DNA of 64,000 bases from Leptospirales bacterium. Lineage in GTDB: Bacteria > Spirochaetota > Leptospiria > Leptospirales > Leptonemataceae. Made by a program: the position numbers and the translations under genes. The stretch lies in the NCBI GenBank assembly GCA_019694655.1, contig JAIBBN010000004.1, positions 62,001 through 126,000 on the forward strand. The letters run 5' to 3'. Below are positions 16,557 to 24,341 of this stretch, in pieces. The notes below the pieces were generated by a model. That model made no database searches, was not told the origin of the DNA, and saw only the letters and a program-made list of their open reading frames with translations. Within the stretch, counting starts at the first letter, position 1, and each line of letters starts with the position of its first letter.

Positions 16557-17687
16557 ATGAGAATGCGACTGAAATCAGTAGCCTTCGCCGGCCTGATTCT
16601 CTCCCTGGCCGTGGGCGCGGCGGCGTTGAATTGCGGTAAGAACGATTCGCAGACTGCCGAGCGCTCCATGATTATTGTTTTCGCCAGCGGCGAAGCGGTA
16701 GTTGTCAGGGGACAGAATGAGATGCAGGCGAAAGTTGGCATGGTGGTGAATGAAAATGACACCATCAAAACGACCAACGGCACCGTAGACCTGCAGACCC
16801 GGAGCGGAAGTGCAGTTCGAATCAAGAACTTCACCACTGTGACGATTGCGAAGCTCTACGGCGAAGGAAGCGCCGACACTCGCCTGAGCATGCAGCATGG
16901 CAGCCTGATGGCCTCCGTGAAACGCACCTCCGGCAGCGAGAACTTCAGCGTTACTACGCCGACGGCAATCGCCGGTGTGCGCGGAACAACCTTCACCGTT
17001 GATGCGGTAGAGGGCGAGTCGCCGCGCGTGCGCGTTCTTGATGGCCGTGTGGCAGTATCCCCGCGCATTGCTGCGCTGGAAAATCTGTCACAGGACCAGA
17101 TCAATGGCGACCAGAACCTGCGCAATATGCAACAGATTGCACAGCAGCATGAGGTTGTCGTAGAGGACAACAGCGAAGCGACGCTGGACCCGCGCGTCAA
17201 TCAAGGCGTCCTGGCTGCGAACGAGCGTCTGGAAAGCGCGGAAGCCGGTCAGTTGAATACTGCCGCGCCGGCCGCTAACCAGCAATTGCAGGCAGCCCTG
17301 CAAGTTCAGGCTGCGGTGCATGTTGAGCAGGCGCCGGTTAGCGCTGATGAGATGGCCGAGCGCGCAACGCTGATCACGGTGGATTCTGAAATCGTAGGCC
17401 GACTGGCCTCCGGCGACCAATCCGCTGTGGAAGATCTGCGTCGCGACCGTGACGAGAAGCAAGAAGTCGTGCTCAATCAGATTGAGCAGCAAGCTTCTCA
17501 GACGCAGCTGAACAATGAGCAGGAAATCCGTCAGCACTACAACCGACTGGAGACCCTGAACCTCAAAGACGGAACCCAGCTGACCGGAGCGGTCATTGCT
17601 CAGACCGGCGCGGTTCTCGTAGTGCATACGCCCAATGGCGTAAAGCGCGTGAACACCTCGCAAGTTGAGTCGATTACCTATCCGTGA
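16557..17687 (+). CDS. FecR-domain lipoprotein
   Basis: The 376-residue protein starts with a signal peptide and a probable lipidation site at Cys 26 (GAAALNC). It contains a FecR domain (VTTPTAIAGVRGTTFTVDA then VRVLDGRVAVSP), a long Gln/Asn/Glu-rich helical stretch (about 180-320), and the same C-terminal beta domain as its neighbour (331-376, LKDGTQLTGAVIAQTG...). ATG 16557 lies 7 bases after AAGGAGAG. A second in-frame ATG at 16518 also follows a GAGGAG motif and would add 13 charged residues before the signal, which is less likely. A strong terminator follows 23 bases after the stop. Confidence 0.85.
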   Translation: MRMRLKSVAFAGLILSLAVGAAALNCGKNDSQTAERSMIIVFASGEAVVVRGQNEMQAKVGMVVNENDTIKTTNGTVDLQTRSGSAVRIKNFTTVTIAKLYGEGSADTRLSMQHGSLMASVKRTSGSENFSVTTPTAIAGVRGTTFTVDAVEGESPRVRVLDGRVAVSPRIAALENLSQDQINGDQNLRNMQQIAQQHEVVVEDNSEATLDPRVNQGVLAANERLESAEAGQLNTAAPAANQQLQAALQVQAAVHVEQAPVSADEMAERATLITVDSEIVGRLASGDQSAVEDLRRDRDEKQEVVLNQIEQQASQTQLNNEQEIRQHYNRLETLNLKDGTQLTGAVIAQTGAVLVVHTPNGVKRVNTSQVESITYP

Positions 17688-17710
17688 TCGACTGAGTGCT
17701 TCGAAAGCAG

Positions 17711-17742
17711 AAACCCCGGCGTTTTTCGCCGGGGTTTTTTTT
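17711..17742 (+). terminator. Rho-independent terminator after the FecR operon
   Basis: An 8-bp GC stem (CCCCGGCG / CGCCGGGG) with a TTTTT loop is extended by A-T pairs and followed by eight T. It is the cleanest intrinsic terminator in the window and closes the sigma/FecR transcription unit. Confidence 0.95.
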
Positions 17743-17842
17743 GTCTTCGAGCTCCGGGCGGCCGTCTGAATTGCAGTCAGCGGGGGGATCTGCCTGCGGA
17801 AACGATTGCTAAGCGCTGGCCTGGCGGCTATTCTGGGATTGC

Positions 17843-18043
17843 ATGGATCAGGCCGCACTCAATGCCTTGCTACGCCCGCGAATGGTCTGCATCTGCCGGC
17901 GTGTATCCGAAGAACGGATTCGCCAGGTGGTCGAAGCGGGCGCCTCGACCTTTGAACGCGTTCAGGAATTGACCGATTGCTCCACGAATTGCGGGACCTG
18001 TGAGCTCCGTGTTCGGGAGCTGATTGAGAAATTTCGCGGCTGA
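17843..18043 (+). CDS. bfd: Bacterioferritin-associated ferredoxin-like [2Fe-2S] protein
   Basis: The 66-residue protein matches the BFD-like [2Fe-2S] family. The four ligands are in the expected C-x-C...C-x2-C pattern: Cys 16 and 18 in MVCICRRVSEERI and Cys 50 and 53 in TNCGTC. An extra Cys lies at 46. Bfd reduces the haem of bacterioferritin to release stored iron. No bacterioferritin gene lies in the window; the next genes are exbB and exbD, which also suits an iron theme. BFD-like domains also occur in other redox enzymes, so the iron-release role is inferred. Confidence 0.85.
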   Translation: MDQAALNALLRPRMVCICRRVSEERIRQVVEAGASTFERVQELTDCSTNCGTCELRVRELIEKFRG

Positions 18044-18084
18044 AATCGGTTGCGAGCAACGCCCTGGCTGGCGCTCTAGCCGCG

Positions 18085-18738
18085 ATGGCCGAATTTTTTT
18101 CCTGGTCGGGGCTGATCTCTGCGGGCGGCCCGGCCCTTATCGTCTTACTTCTGTGCTCTCTGGTATCGCTGATCGTCATTGTGGAGCGAGCCGTCTATTT
18201 TAATGCTCGGAAGGCGGATCCGGCGGAGGTAGCGCGCGAAGCCCTGCATCGGCTGGATAGCGGGGTCAGTGCGGCATCGCTTTCCGAGGATCCAGCGCTG
18301 CGTCGTCATCCTCTTGGTTATGTGCTGGCCGAGTGTCTGGCCGCGCCCCATCCGGCAACCGATCCTGGCGGCTACGAAGAAGTGCGCAGTCGTGCGATTG
18401 CGGAGCGATTACCGGAGATGGAGCGTTACCTGGGCATCGAAGCAACCCTGGGCACCGTCAGCCCCTATATTGGACTGCTTGGCACCGTGCTTGGAATCAT
18501 CCGCGCATTCTTGAGTCTGGGCGCCGGCGCTGGCGGCGAAACCGCAGGAATGAATCAGCTCAACGCGGGCATCGCCGAGGCCTTGATTGCCACAGCAGCC
18601 GGCCTCTTTGTTGCAATACCGGCAACCATCGCTTACAACTACTTTCGCAAGCGCGTAAGTGATATGGTTCTGCAGATGGAAATTGCGGCCAGTCGATTGA
18701 AAAGCGGACTTGCTTCACGCGCTGCGGCGCGTTCCTGA
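18085..18738 (+). CDS. exbB: MotA/TolQ/ExbB proton-channel family protein
   Basis: The 217-residue protein has three transmembrane helices: one near the N-terminus (about 16-36) and a pair in the C-terminal half (GTVSPYIGLLGTVLGIIRAF and GIAEALIATAAGLFVAIPAT), the signature of ExbB/TolQ proteins. With its ExbD partner, encoded 15 bases downstream, it would form a proton-driven motor in the inner membrane. Whether it powers a TonB system (ExbB) or a Tol-type system (TolQ) cannot be told from sequence; no tonB, tolA or tolB gene is in the window. Confidence 0.92.
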   Translation: MAEFFSWSGLISAGGPALIVLLLCSLVSLIVIVERAVYFNARKADPAEVAREALHRLDSGVSAASLSEDPALRRHPLGYVLAECLAAPHPATDPGGYEEVRSRAIAERLPEMERYLGIEATLGTVSPYIGLLGTVLGIIRAFLSLGAGAGGETAGMNQLNAGIAEALIATAAGLFVAIPATIAYNYFRKRVSDMVLQMEIAASRLKSGLASRAAARS

Positions 18739-18753
18739 GGATTGCAAAGGGCT

Positions 18754-19164
18754 ATGGTACGTTATCGCGAGAGATTGCAGGGCGATGCTCTCTTCAGTGG
18801 GATCAATATCGTTCCATTTACTGATGTTGTGTTGGTGTTGCTGATCATCTTCATGATTGCGGCGCCGGGATTGGTTTCCTCGGGACTGAATATCAATTTG
18901 CCAGGCGCTTCACAAACGGACCCGCGGCCAGCGCAACGAATCACAATTGGCGTGGACCGTGGCGGCGCCCTCTACCTGGAGGGCAAGGCGCTGTCGCTGG
19001 AAGCATTGCGTAAGACGGTTCGCGAACGGATTGCTGCGGCGCCGGAAACTGCCGTTGCCTTGCATGCTGACCGCGACGCCGACTATGGAAAGGTTGTCGA
19101 ACTGCTGGACCTGGCGCGCGCCGCAGGCGCTCGAAAGATCTATGTCGGCGCTGTCCGGCAGTAG
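18754..19164 (+). CDS. exbD: ExbD/TolR family biopolymer transport protein
   Basis: The 136-residue protein has the short cytoplasmic N-terminus, a single transmembrane helix containing the conserved Asp in NIVPFTDVVLVLLIIFMI, and a periplasmic C-terminal domain (ALHADRDADYGKVVELLD). The Asp is the proton-carrying residue in the family. ATG 18754 follows AAAGGG; an upstream TTG at 18742 is less likely. The 3' end overlaps the next open frame by 23 bases. Confidence 0.92.
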   Translation: MVRYRERLQGDALFSGINIVPFTDVVLVLLIIFMIAAPGLVSSGLNINLPGASQTDPRPAQRITIGVDRGGALYLEGKALSLEALRKTVRERIAAAPETAVALHADRDADYGKVVELLDLARAAGARKIYVGAVRQ

Positions 19165-20539
19165 GCGGCCCGCGGCCGCTGGCTGGCGCCAGAGCGCAGC
19201 CGACTGGCGATTGCAGCTCAGTCTGACTATTCTGCTGACGCCCTTACTCTCTGGATTCTTATTGTACGTGCTGGCAGGCGGCAGCGGCGCCTTTTCCTGG
19301 AAGGTGCTGGCCCTGGGCGGCTTGATCGAGTTTTTGCTGGACCTGTTGCTATCGCGCTGGCGCCGACCGGGCGTCGTAGGCCGGGCGCAATGGCGCTACG
19401 CCTTGCGTATTGTCGTTGGCTTGCCGCTGACGATCTACCTCGTTGCCGCCTATCGCTATCCAGCCCTGGCCTTGCTGCGTTTTGCGCCGGCTCTTGCCCT
19501 GGTAATGGACCTCTCTGCTGTCTCGCGCTGCCTCTGGTATGCGACCCTATTCTCGCTGGGGCTTGTCGCATATCGTCTGCTGGAATCGCAAACATTGCCC
19601 GGTGAACGGGATATTGTCACGTTGCTTGGGTTTTGTGCTATTGCAATTCTTGCCCTGGGCGCCCGTCTGCGCATCGCTCAGCTGGTCGGGCGATGGAGCG
19701 CCGCACGGCTGGTCGGCGCTCGCACGCAGCTGCGCCATGATCAGCTGAAGCAACGATTGCGTTTGTACCTGCGCACTGAATTTCCGGCGGCGACGGCGGA
19801 ACGCTTGCTGGAGCGACCGACGGCAACAGCGGAACAGGGGCGATACATCTGTCTGGCATTCTACTGTGCCGGAATTCAGGAGAGCTTATCTGCTCTGCCG
19901 GAGGGCGAGCTGAGCGATCTCGATCGCGAATACCGGCAGTTCTGTCAACAAGTGCGCGAATGGCTGCAGGCCGGCGGTTTTTCCTATCAACTTCGCGGCG
20001 TTCGCGGCTATGCGTGGCGTTTGCTTGATGGCGAAGCGGCCGAAGTTTCGTGGGGAATGGTCGAGCGACGAGCGCTGCTGGAATTGCTATTTATTGCGAT
20101 GCGCACCCGCGACTTTGCAACTCGCTGCCGCCTGGCGCGAGAGAGCAAAGGCGTGCGCGGGTGGTATCTTCGCCTGGCGCTGGCTGCAGGTCCGGGCGTC
20201 CAATTGCATCCCCTGGCCGACGGAATTGCTGTACAATTGCTGAGCCCTGCAATCGGCGAACTTGATCTACGATTGCAACAGGAAGGAGCCTTTCGTGCGG
20301 CGAACTATTGGAGAGATGAACGTAAAGAAAGCATGTTCGATGTACTCCTGGTCCACCCTGAGCTTGCGGCGATCTGCGCGCCCTATTTTCTGGAATCTAG
20401 TTCTCGCTATGAGCAGGGCTGGTTTGTTCCGGGAACTATCAAATCCAGCTATGGAAATGCGGAGCGACCCTCCGAACCCGCCGATGATTTTTTTGAGCGT
20501 CCGGACTGGCTGCCATCGCCGGCTGACGGGCGCAGCTAA
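19142..20539 (+). CDS. Membrane protein of unknown function
   Basis: The 465-residue protein starts inside the exbD 3' end. About five or six transmembrane segments fill residues 20-195 (for example LTILLTPLLSGFLLYVL and DIVTLLGFCAIAILALGA). A soluble C-terminal half follows, with LRHDQLKQRLRLYLRTEFPA and YICLAFYCAGIQESLSALP. The order (membrane sensor, helical linker, then a strand-like ICLAF segment) recalls class III nucleotide cyclases, but the metal-binding Asp residues are absent, so at best it would be a degenerate relative. I cannot assign a function. It ends in a possible terminator before metX. Confidence 0.65.
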   Translation: MSALSGSRRPAAAGWRQSAADWRLQLSLTILLTPLLSGFLLYVLAGGSGAFSWKVLALGGLIEFLLDLLLSRWRRPGVVGRAQWRYALRIVVGLPLTIYLVAAYRYPALALLRFAPALALVMDLSAVSRCLWYATLFSLGLVAYRLLESQTLPGERDIVTLLGFCAIAILALGARLRIAQLVGRWSAARLVGARTQLRHDQLKQRLRLYLRTEFPAATAERLLERPTATAEQGRYICLAFYCAGIQESLSALPEGELSDLDREYRQFCQQVREWLQAGGFSYQLRGVRGYAWRLLDGEAAEVSWGMVERRALLELLFIAMRTRDFATRCRLARESKGVRGWYLRLALAAGPGVQLHPLADGIAVQLLSPAIGELDLRLQQEGAFRAANYWRDERKESMFDVLLVHPELAAICAPYFLESSSRYEQGWFVPGTIKSSYGNAERPSEPADDFFERPDWLPSPADGRS

Positions 20540-20554
20540 GCGGCCGGCTTTTTT
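20518..20554 (+). terminator. Possible Rho-independent terminator upstream of metX
   Basis: Two GCCGGC copies, which can pair with each other, flank a 19-base loop that includes the upstream stop codon, and are followed by TTTTTT. A shorter AAGC/GCTT hairpin is also possible. The T-tract supports termination but the stem is only 6 bp and the loop is long. Confidence 0.4.
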
Positions 20555-20616
20555 GGCTTGTATCTTGCGGCGCATATCGCGCATTGCTCGGTGCGTGGAG
20601 TCAGGCGTCGCCCGCG

Positions 20617-21801
20617 ATGCAGAGTCAGTCTGAAAGTATCGAAAGCAGGGATCTTCAGGATCAGAGCATCGCCGGCTATTCTTCGTCGCTGGGCTTTACC
20701 GAAATCCAGACCGCGCGCATTGTCAACTTTCGCACCTCCAGCGGATTTGAGTTTCCCGAAATCGAAATTGCTTACATGACGCTGGGCCAGCTGTCGCCGG
20801 CCCGCGACAACGTTGTCCTGATCTGTCACGCCCTCTCTGGCAGCGCACACGTGGCCGGCATGGATCGCGAAAGCGGTCGTCCCGGTTGGTGGGATTATCA
20901 TGTCGGACCAGGAAAAACCATAGATACAGATCGATTCTATGTGATCGCCACCAACGTTCTGGGCGGATGCAGCGGCAGTACCGGTCCAGCCTCCATTGAT
21001 CCGCGCACCGGCCAACGCTATGCGATGCGCTTTCCGCCGGTGACGATTCGCGATATGGTGCGCGCTCAAGCAGCCCTGATGGATCAACTGGGCATTGAAC
21101 GCGTGTTTGCCGCAATCGGCGGGTCGATGGGCGGTATGCAGGCTATGACCTGGACGGTGGACTATCCGGAGCGCATTGGCCATGCTGTGGTGATAGCTTC
21201 TTGCATGGCGCATTCGGCGATGCAGATTGCCTTTAACGAAGTCGGTCGGCAGGCGATTTTTACTGATCCGGATTGGCAGGGCGGCGCCTACTATGACGCC
21301 GCTCGTCCAGAGCATGGCCTTGCAGTGGCGCGGATGGTCGGCCACGTAACTTACCTTTCCGAATACTCCATGCACACCAAATTCGGACGCCGCTTGCAGC
21401 GTCCGGCTACGCCTGAAGATCTCTTCCCGGCCTTTTTTTCCGTGGAAAGTTACCTGCACCACCAGGGAGAAAGCTTTGTGCGCCGTTTTGATCCAAACAG
21501 CTACCTCTACATCACCAAGGCCCTGGATATGTTCGATATCCTGGAGGGTCAGGCGCCGGCGGCTGTATTTACCGGGGGCGCAGCCGAATTCCTTGTTGTT
21601 TCCTTTGAATCGGATTGGCTCTATCCCCCTTCGCAATCGCGTGAAATGGTGCGCGCACTAAAACGTTCCAATCGTTCCGCCAGCTACGTCAATTTGAGCA
21701 CGCCCTATGGCCACGATTCCTTTCTAATTGAGAATCCGGCCTTCAACCGGATTGTGTCGAACTATCTGCAACAAAATTACTCCAGGCAACCCGGTCGCTG
21801 A
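20617..21801 (+). CDS. metX: Homoserine O-acetyltransferase MetX
   Basis: MetX acylates homoserine in methionine synthesis. The 394-residue alpha/beta-hydrolase protein has the nucleophile elbow GGSMGGMQA, the LICHALSGSAHVAG oxyanion region, the catalytic Asp in SFESDWLYP and the His in YGHDSFL. The GWWDYHVGPGKTIDTDRF stretch is typical of MetX. ATG 20617 is chosen; the upstream TTG at 20584 would add poorly conserved residues. metW follows 11 bases after its stop, the usual metXW pair. Acetyl versus succinyl specificity cannot be read with certainty. The sulfhydrylase gene (metY/metZ) is not nearby. Confidence 0.95.
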   Translation: MQSQSESIESRDLQDQSIAGYSSSLGFTEIQTARIVNFRTSSGFEFPEIEIAYMTLGQLSPARDNVVLICHALSGSAHVAGMDRESGRPGWWDYHVGPGKTIDTDRFYVIATNVLGGCSGSTGPASIDPRTGQRYAMRFPPVTIRDMVRAQAALMDQLGIERVFAAIGGSMGGMQAMTWTVDYPERIGHAVVIASCMAHSAMQIAFNEVGRQAIFTDPDWQGGAYYDAARPEHGLAVARMVGHVTYLSEYSMHTKFGRRLQRPATPEDLFPAFFSVESYLHHQGESFVRRFDPNSYLYITKALDMFDILEGQAPAAVFTGGAAEFLVVSFESDWLYPPSQSREMVRALKRSNRSASYVNLSTPYGHDSFLIENPAFNRIVSNYLQQNYSRQPGR

Positions 21802-21812
21802 CGTCTGCAACG

Positions 21813-22418
21813 ATGAATCAGCATCTGTACAACATGGTGGTTGATTGGATTCCGCGACATTCGCGAGTTCTCGACCTGGGTACCGGCGACGGCGAATTTC
21901 TGGAACGGCTCAATCGCGAAAAACAAACGCGCGGCGAAGGCGTGGAGAAGGATCCGGAAATGGCTGCGCGCTGCGTAGAGCGCGGATTGATAGTCCACCA
22001 TGGCGATATTCTCGACGGGCTGGATCAATACCCGGATGATGCCTTCGACTGCATTTGCATTCTTGGAACCTTCCAGGAACTGCTCTCGCCGCAGCAAGTC
22101 CTGGCCGAAAGTTTTCGGGTGAGCGCAAATGTGGTAGTTGGCTATCACAATTGCGCATTCTGGCAGGCGAGGCTGCAGCTGGGTCTCAATGGTCGCAGCC
22201 CGCGTCTGGGAAGAGCCGCAGAGCCGTGGTACCAGAGTCCGAACGTGCAATTTTTTTCCGTCGAAGACTTTGAGGACTTTGCGGAGACTTCAGGAATGAG
22301 ACTGATCCAGAGCGGCTACTTCAATGCGCGCGGTTCGCTTCGCTGGCGGCCCAATCTTCGGGCCAGCGAGGCCCTGGCCTGGATCCAACGCGCCGGGCAG
22401 GGAGGAAACGGGAAATGA
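21813..22418 (+). CDS. metW: Methionine biosynthesis protein MetW
   Basis: The 201-residue methyltransferase-like protein has motif I as RVLDLGTGDGEFLERL and the MetW-typical QEL(L)SPQQVLAESFRV and YHNCAFWQARLQLGLNGRSP segments. MetW stimulates the acyltransferase MetX in several bacteria, in line with its place directly after metX. Its stop overlaps the start of the next gene (ATGA). Confidence 0.93.
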   Translation: MNQHLYNMVVDWIPRHSRVLDLGTGDGEFLERLNREKQTRGEGVEKDPEMAARCVERGLIVHHGDILDGLDQYPDDAFDCICILGTFQELLSPQQVLAESFRVSANVVVGYHNCAFWQARLQLGLNGRSPRLGRAAEPWYQSPNVQFFSVEDFEDFAETSGMRLIQSGYFNARGSLRWRPNLRASEALAWIQRAGQGGNGK

Positions 22419-23317
22419 GCGCAGGTATGTCGATCAAGGCTCGTGTAGCGGCGGCTGATGGATTCTTCTACGTCTTCGGATTGCTCTTGCATCCGGGCGG
22501 CAAGGCGATCACCGAAGTCTGCGCTGTGGCCGGCGACGCCAGCGATTTCGCTGCTGTTGATCTCAATCTGGGATTTCGTGAGATGACGGCCTGGACCAAG
22601 ACGATGGTCTTCGGCGGCCAGGCGGACGCTCAGCGAACCCAGGACATCCAGCGCTACGTAGGGGTTCATTTCAAGAACATCGAGTGGGTGGAGCGATTGG
22701 TTCAACGCCTGCAAAATGGCGACCTGGGCGGATTGCAGTATGAGCTGGGCGCCGAACTGGAAGTGGCGCTGGGGCAACACAACGTGGTCATTCAGATCGC
22801 CGCGTCAGAGGAAAACGACGAAAAGGCTGCGGCGCCTGCCGAGGCCAAAACGAAATCCGCCGGGCCGAGCGGACCTGTTGAGGACCTCAGCGGTCATATG
22901 CGCGGACTCTTTGTAATCTCTCCCTTCATGGGCCAGCCTGTGCAGCGCCTGGGCATCGGCGATCGCGTGCGGCTGCGTTTTGCGGAGATGAAACATCCGC
23001 AAGTAGTCTCTTATGTTCAGATGCAAGGACTCGACAAGTTGGAGGGCCCGCCGGAGATTACAGCTTCCGTGCGAACAATTTCCACCGTGCGCGGCAGCGG
23101 CGAGATGCTGGTCACCTTCGATTTGCCGGGCGGTCACAAAGCCTACGTGCGGGAAGAAAACCTCAATTTGAAGGTCAAACTAGCGGAGGGAGCAAAGTCG
23201 CAAGGTCGCTCCGCTTCGATGATCGATCGTTCTATTTTTGGCTGGCCCCTGTTTGTGATGCTGGCGATTGTCGGCATCGCAGGCATTGCCGGCATTTTGT
23301 ATCTATTCCTGTTCTGA
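22415..23317 (+). CDS. Tail-anchored protein of unknown function
   Basis: The 300-residue protein is coupled to metW by an ATGA overlap. The N-terminal domain (1-130) looks mixed alpha/beta and is followed by a Glu/Ala-rich linker (130-150). A second domain (about 155-265) contains RLGIGDRVRLRFAEM and VTFDLPGGHKAYV. A hydrophobic helix near the C-terminus (about 277-300, WPLFVMLAIVGIAGIAGILY) would anchor it in the membrane with the bulk in the cytoplasm. No signal peptide, no known motif. The link to methionine metabolism is only positional. Confidence 0.72.
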   Translation: MSAGMSIKARVAAADGFFYVFGLLLHPGGKAITEVCAVAGDASDFAAVDLNLGFREMTAWTKTMVFGGQADAQRTQDIQRYVGVHFKNIEWVERLVQRLQNGDLGGLQYELGAELEVALGQHNVVIQIAASEENDEKAAAPAEAKTKSAGPSGPVEDLSGHMRGLFVISPFMGQPVQRLGIGDRVRLRFAEMKHPQVVSYVQMQGLDKLEGPPEITASVRTISTVRGSGEMLVTFDLPGGHKAYVREENLNLKVKLAEGAKSQGRSASMIDRSIFGWPLFVMLAIVGIAGIAGILYLFLF

Positions 23318-23344
23318 CAGTCGCTGCAGGCGAGGCGGCCCGGG

Positions 23345-23382
23345 GACTACCGCGCTATCGGCCGCGGCGGCGAGCGGTCGTC
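23345..23382. other. Inverted repeat between convergent genes
   Basis: GACTACCGC pairs with GCGGTCGTC (one T-C mismatch in the stem) around a GC-rich 20-base loop. It lies between the stop of the tail-anchored protein gene and that of the facing methyltransferase gene. There is no T-tract, so a terminator role in either direction is only possible. Confidence 0.3.
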
Positions 23383-23386
23383 GCCA

Positions 23387-24193
23387 TCAGCGCAGGGCGA
23401 CAATATATGCGATCCAGCACTCCGCTGATTCGCCGGCGGAAGTTTCGCGGAATACGCCGTTGCCTTCGCCGGTCTTGTGGTCAGTCCCCTCAAAATAGTG
23501 CCGCACTTCCTTGAAGCCGGCTTCCAGCAGCAATTCGGTAATCTCCGCCGGCGACCAGAGTCGCCAGCTGTACTTGAAGGCATTGCGCATCATCGTTCCG
23601 TCGCGAAATTTGAAATGAATGCGGCATTCCATATCGTGCGTAACCGGCGAAAAGTGGGCATGTTCCCAAACGTAGGTGAATCCGCTACAGCGTCGCGGCT
23701 CCTCCTGTTCCGTGTGGGCGCGGGCGCCGCCAAAGGCGTCGAGGACGAGGATGCCGTCGCGCTTCAGCGATTTCAGACAATTCACATAGTAGGCGCTCAA
23801 TTCGGCCCGCGTCTTAAAGATCCAGTAAGAAAAGTTAAACGCGCCAACAATATCAACTTGCGGTTGCCTGACATCAAGAACGTTGGCCTTCACGATCTGC
23901 AGACGCTCTTGCTGGCTGGCGTTCAGCGCGGACAGGTTGTGTTTGCGGCCCCACTGCAAAACGCTGCCATCAAGGTCCACGCCGACCGCCGAACGCATTT
24001 TGCCGCGACGAATCCATTCGCAGGCCAGGGCAAATGTACCGCAAAAGTCCTCTTTCAAAGACTGCGCATCTTTTCCGCGCAACTTGCGATAGATACGGGC
24101 GATCATTCCGGCTTCGAATTCGACGTTCTGCACGGCCTCCTGGTAGAGCATGTGCCGATCGGCATTTCGAGCAGTGATCTTGCTTACAGTCAT
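23387..24193 (-). CDS. Class I SAM-dependent methyltransferase
   Basis: The 268-residue protein has motif I as DFCGTFALACEWIRR followed by AVGVDLDGSVLQWG, motif post-I/II VDIVGAFNFSYWIFKT, and GILVLDAFGGARA, all parts of the Rossmann-type methyltransferase fold. The substrate is unknown. I prefer ATG 24193, which follows CCAGGAAT and starts MTVSKITARNADRHMLYQEA; an ATG at 24271 would add 26 residues that look unlike a methyltransferase N-terminus. It is divergent from the patatin-like gene with about 150 bases between starts. Confidence 0.88.
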   Translation of the reverse strand: MTVSKITARNADRHMLYQEAVQNVEFEAGMIARIYRKLRGKDAQSLKEDFCGTFALACEWIRRGKMRSAVGVDLDGSVLQWGRKHNLSALNASQQERLQIVKANVLDVRQPQVDIVGAFNFSYWIFKTRAELSAYYVNCLKSLKRDGILVLDAFGGARAHTEQEEPRRCSGFTYVWEHAHFSPVTHDMECRIHFKFRDGTMMRNAFKYSWRLWSPAEITELLLEAGFKEVRHYFEGTDHKTGEGNGVFRETSAGESAECWIAYIVALR

Positions 24194-24341
24194 ATTCCTG
24201 GCCTGAGCTTCCGTTTGCCATTCTAGCTTGACTCCGGTCAAAAAAATGAAGGGCGGCTGGCAGACAACCAAAAGGCTCTAAAATGCAGCGCTCAGACGAT
24301 GTGCTTGTCAGCGACGCCGATGATCGGAGCGCTAGACCGTG

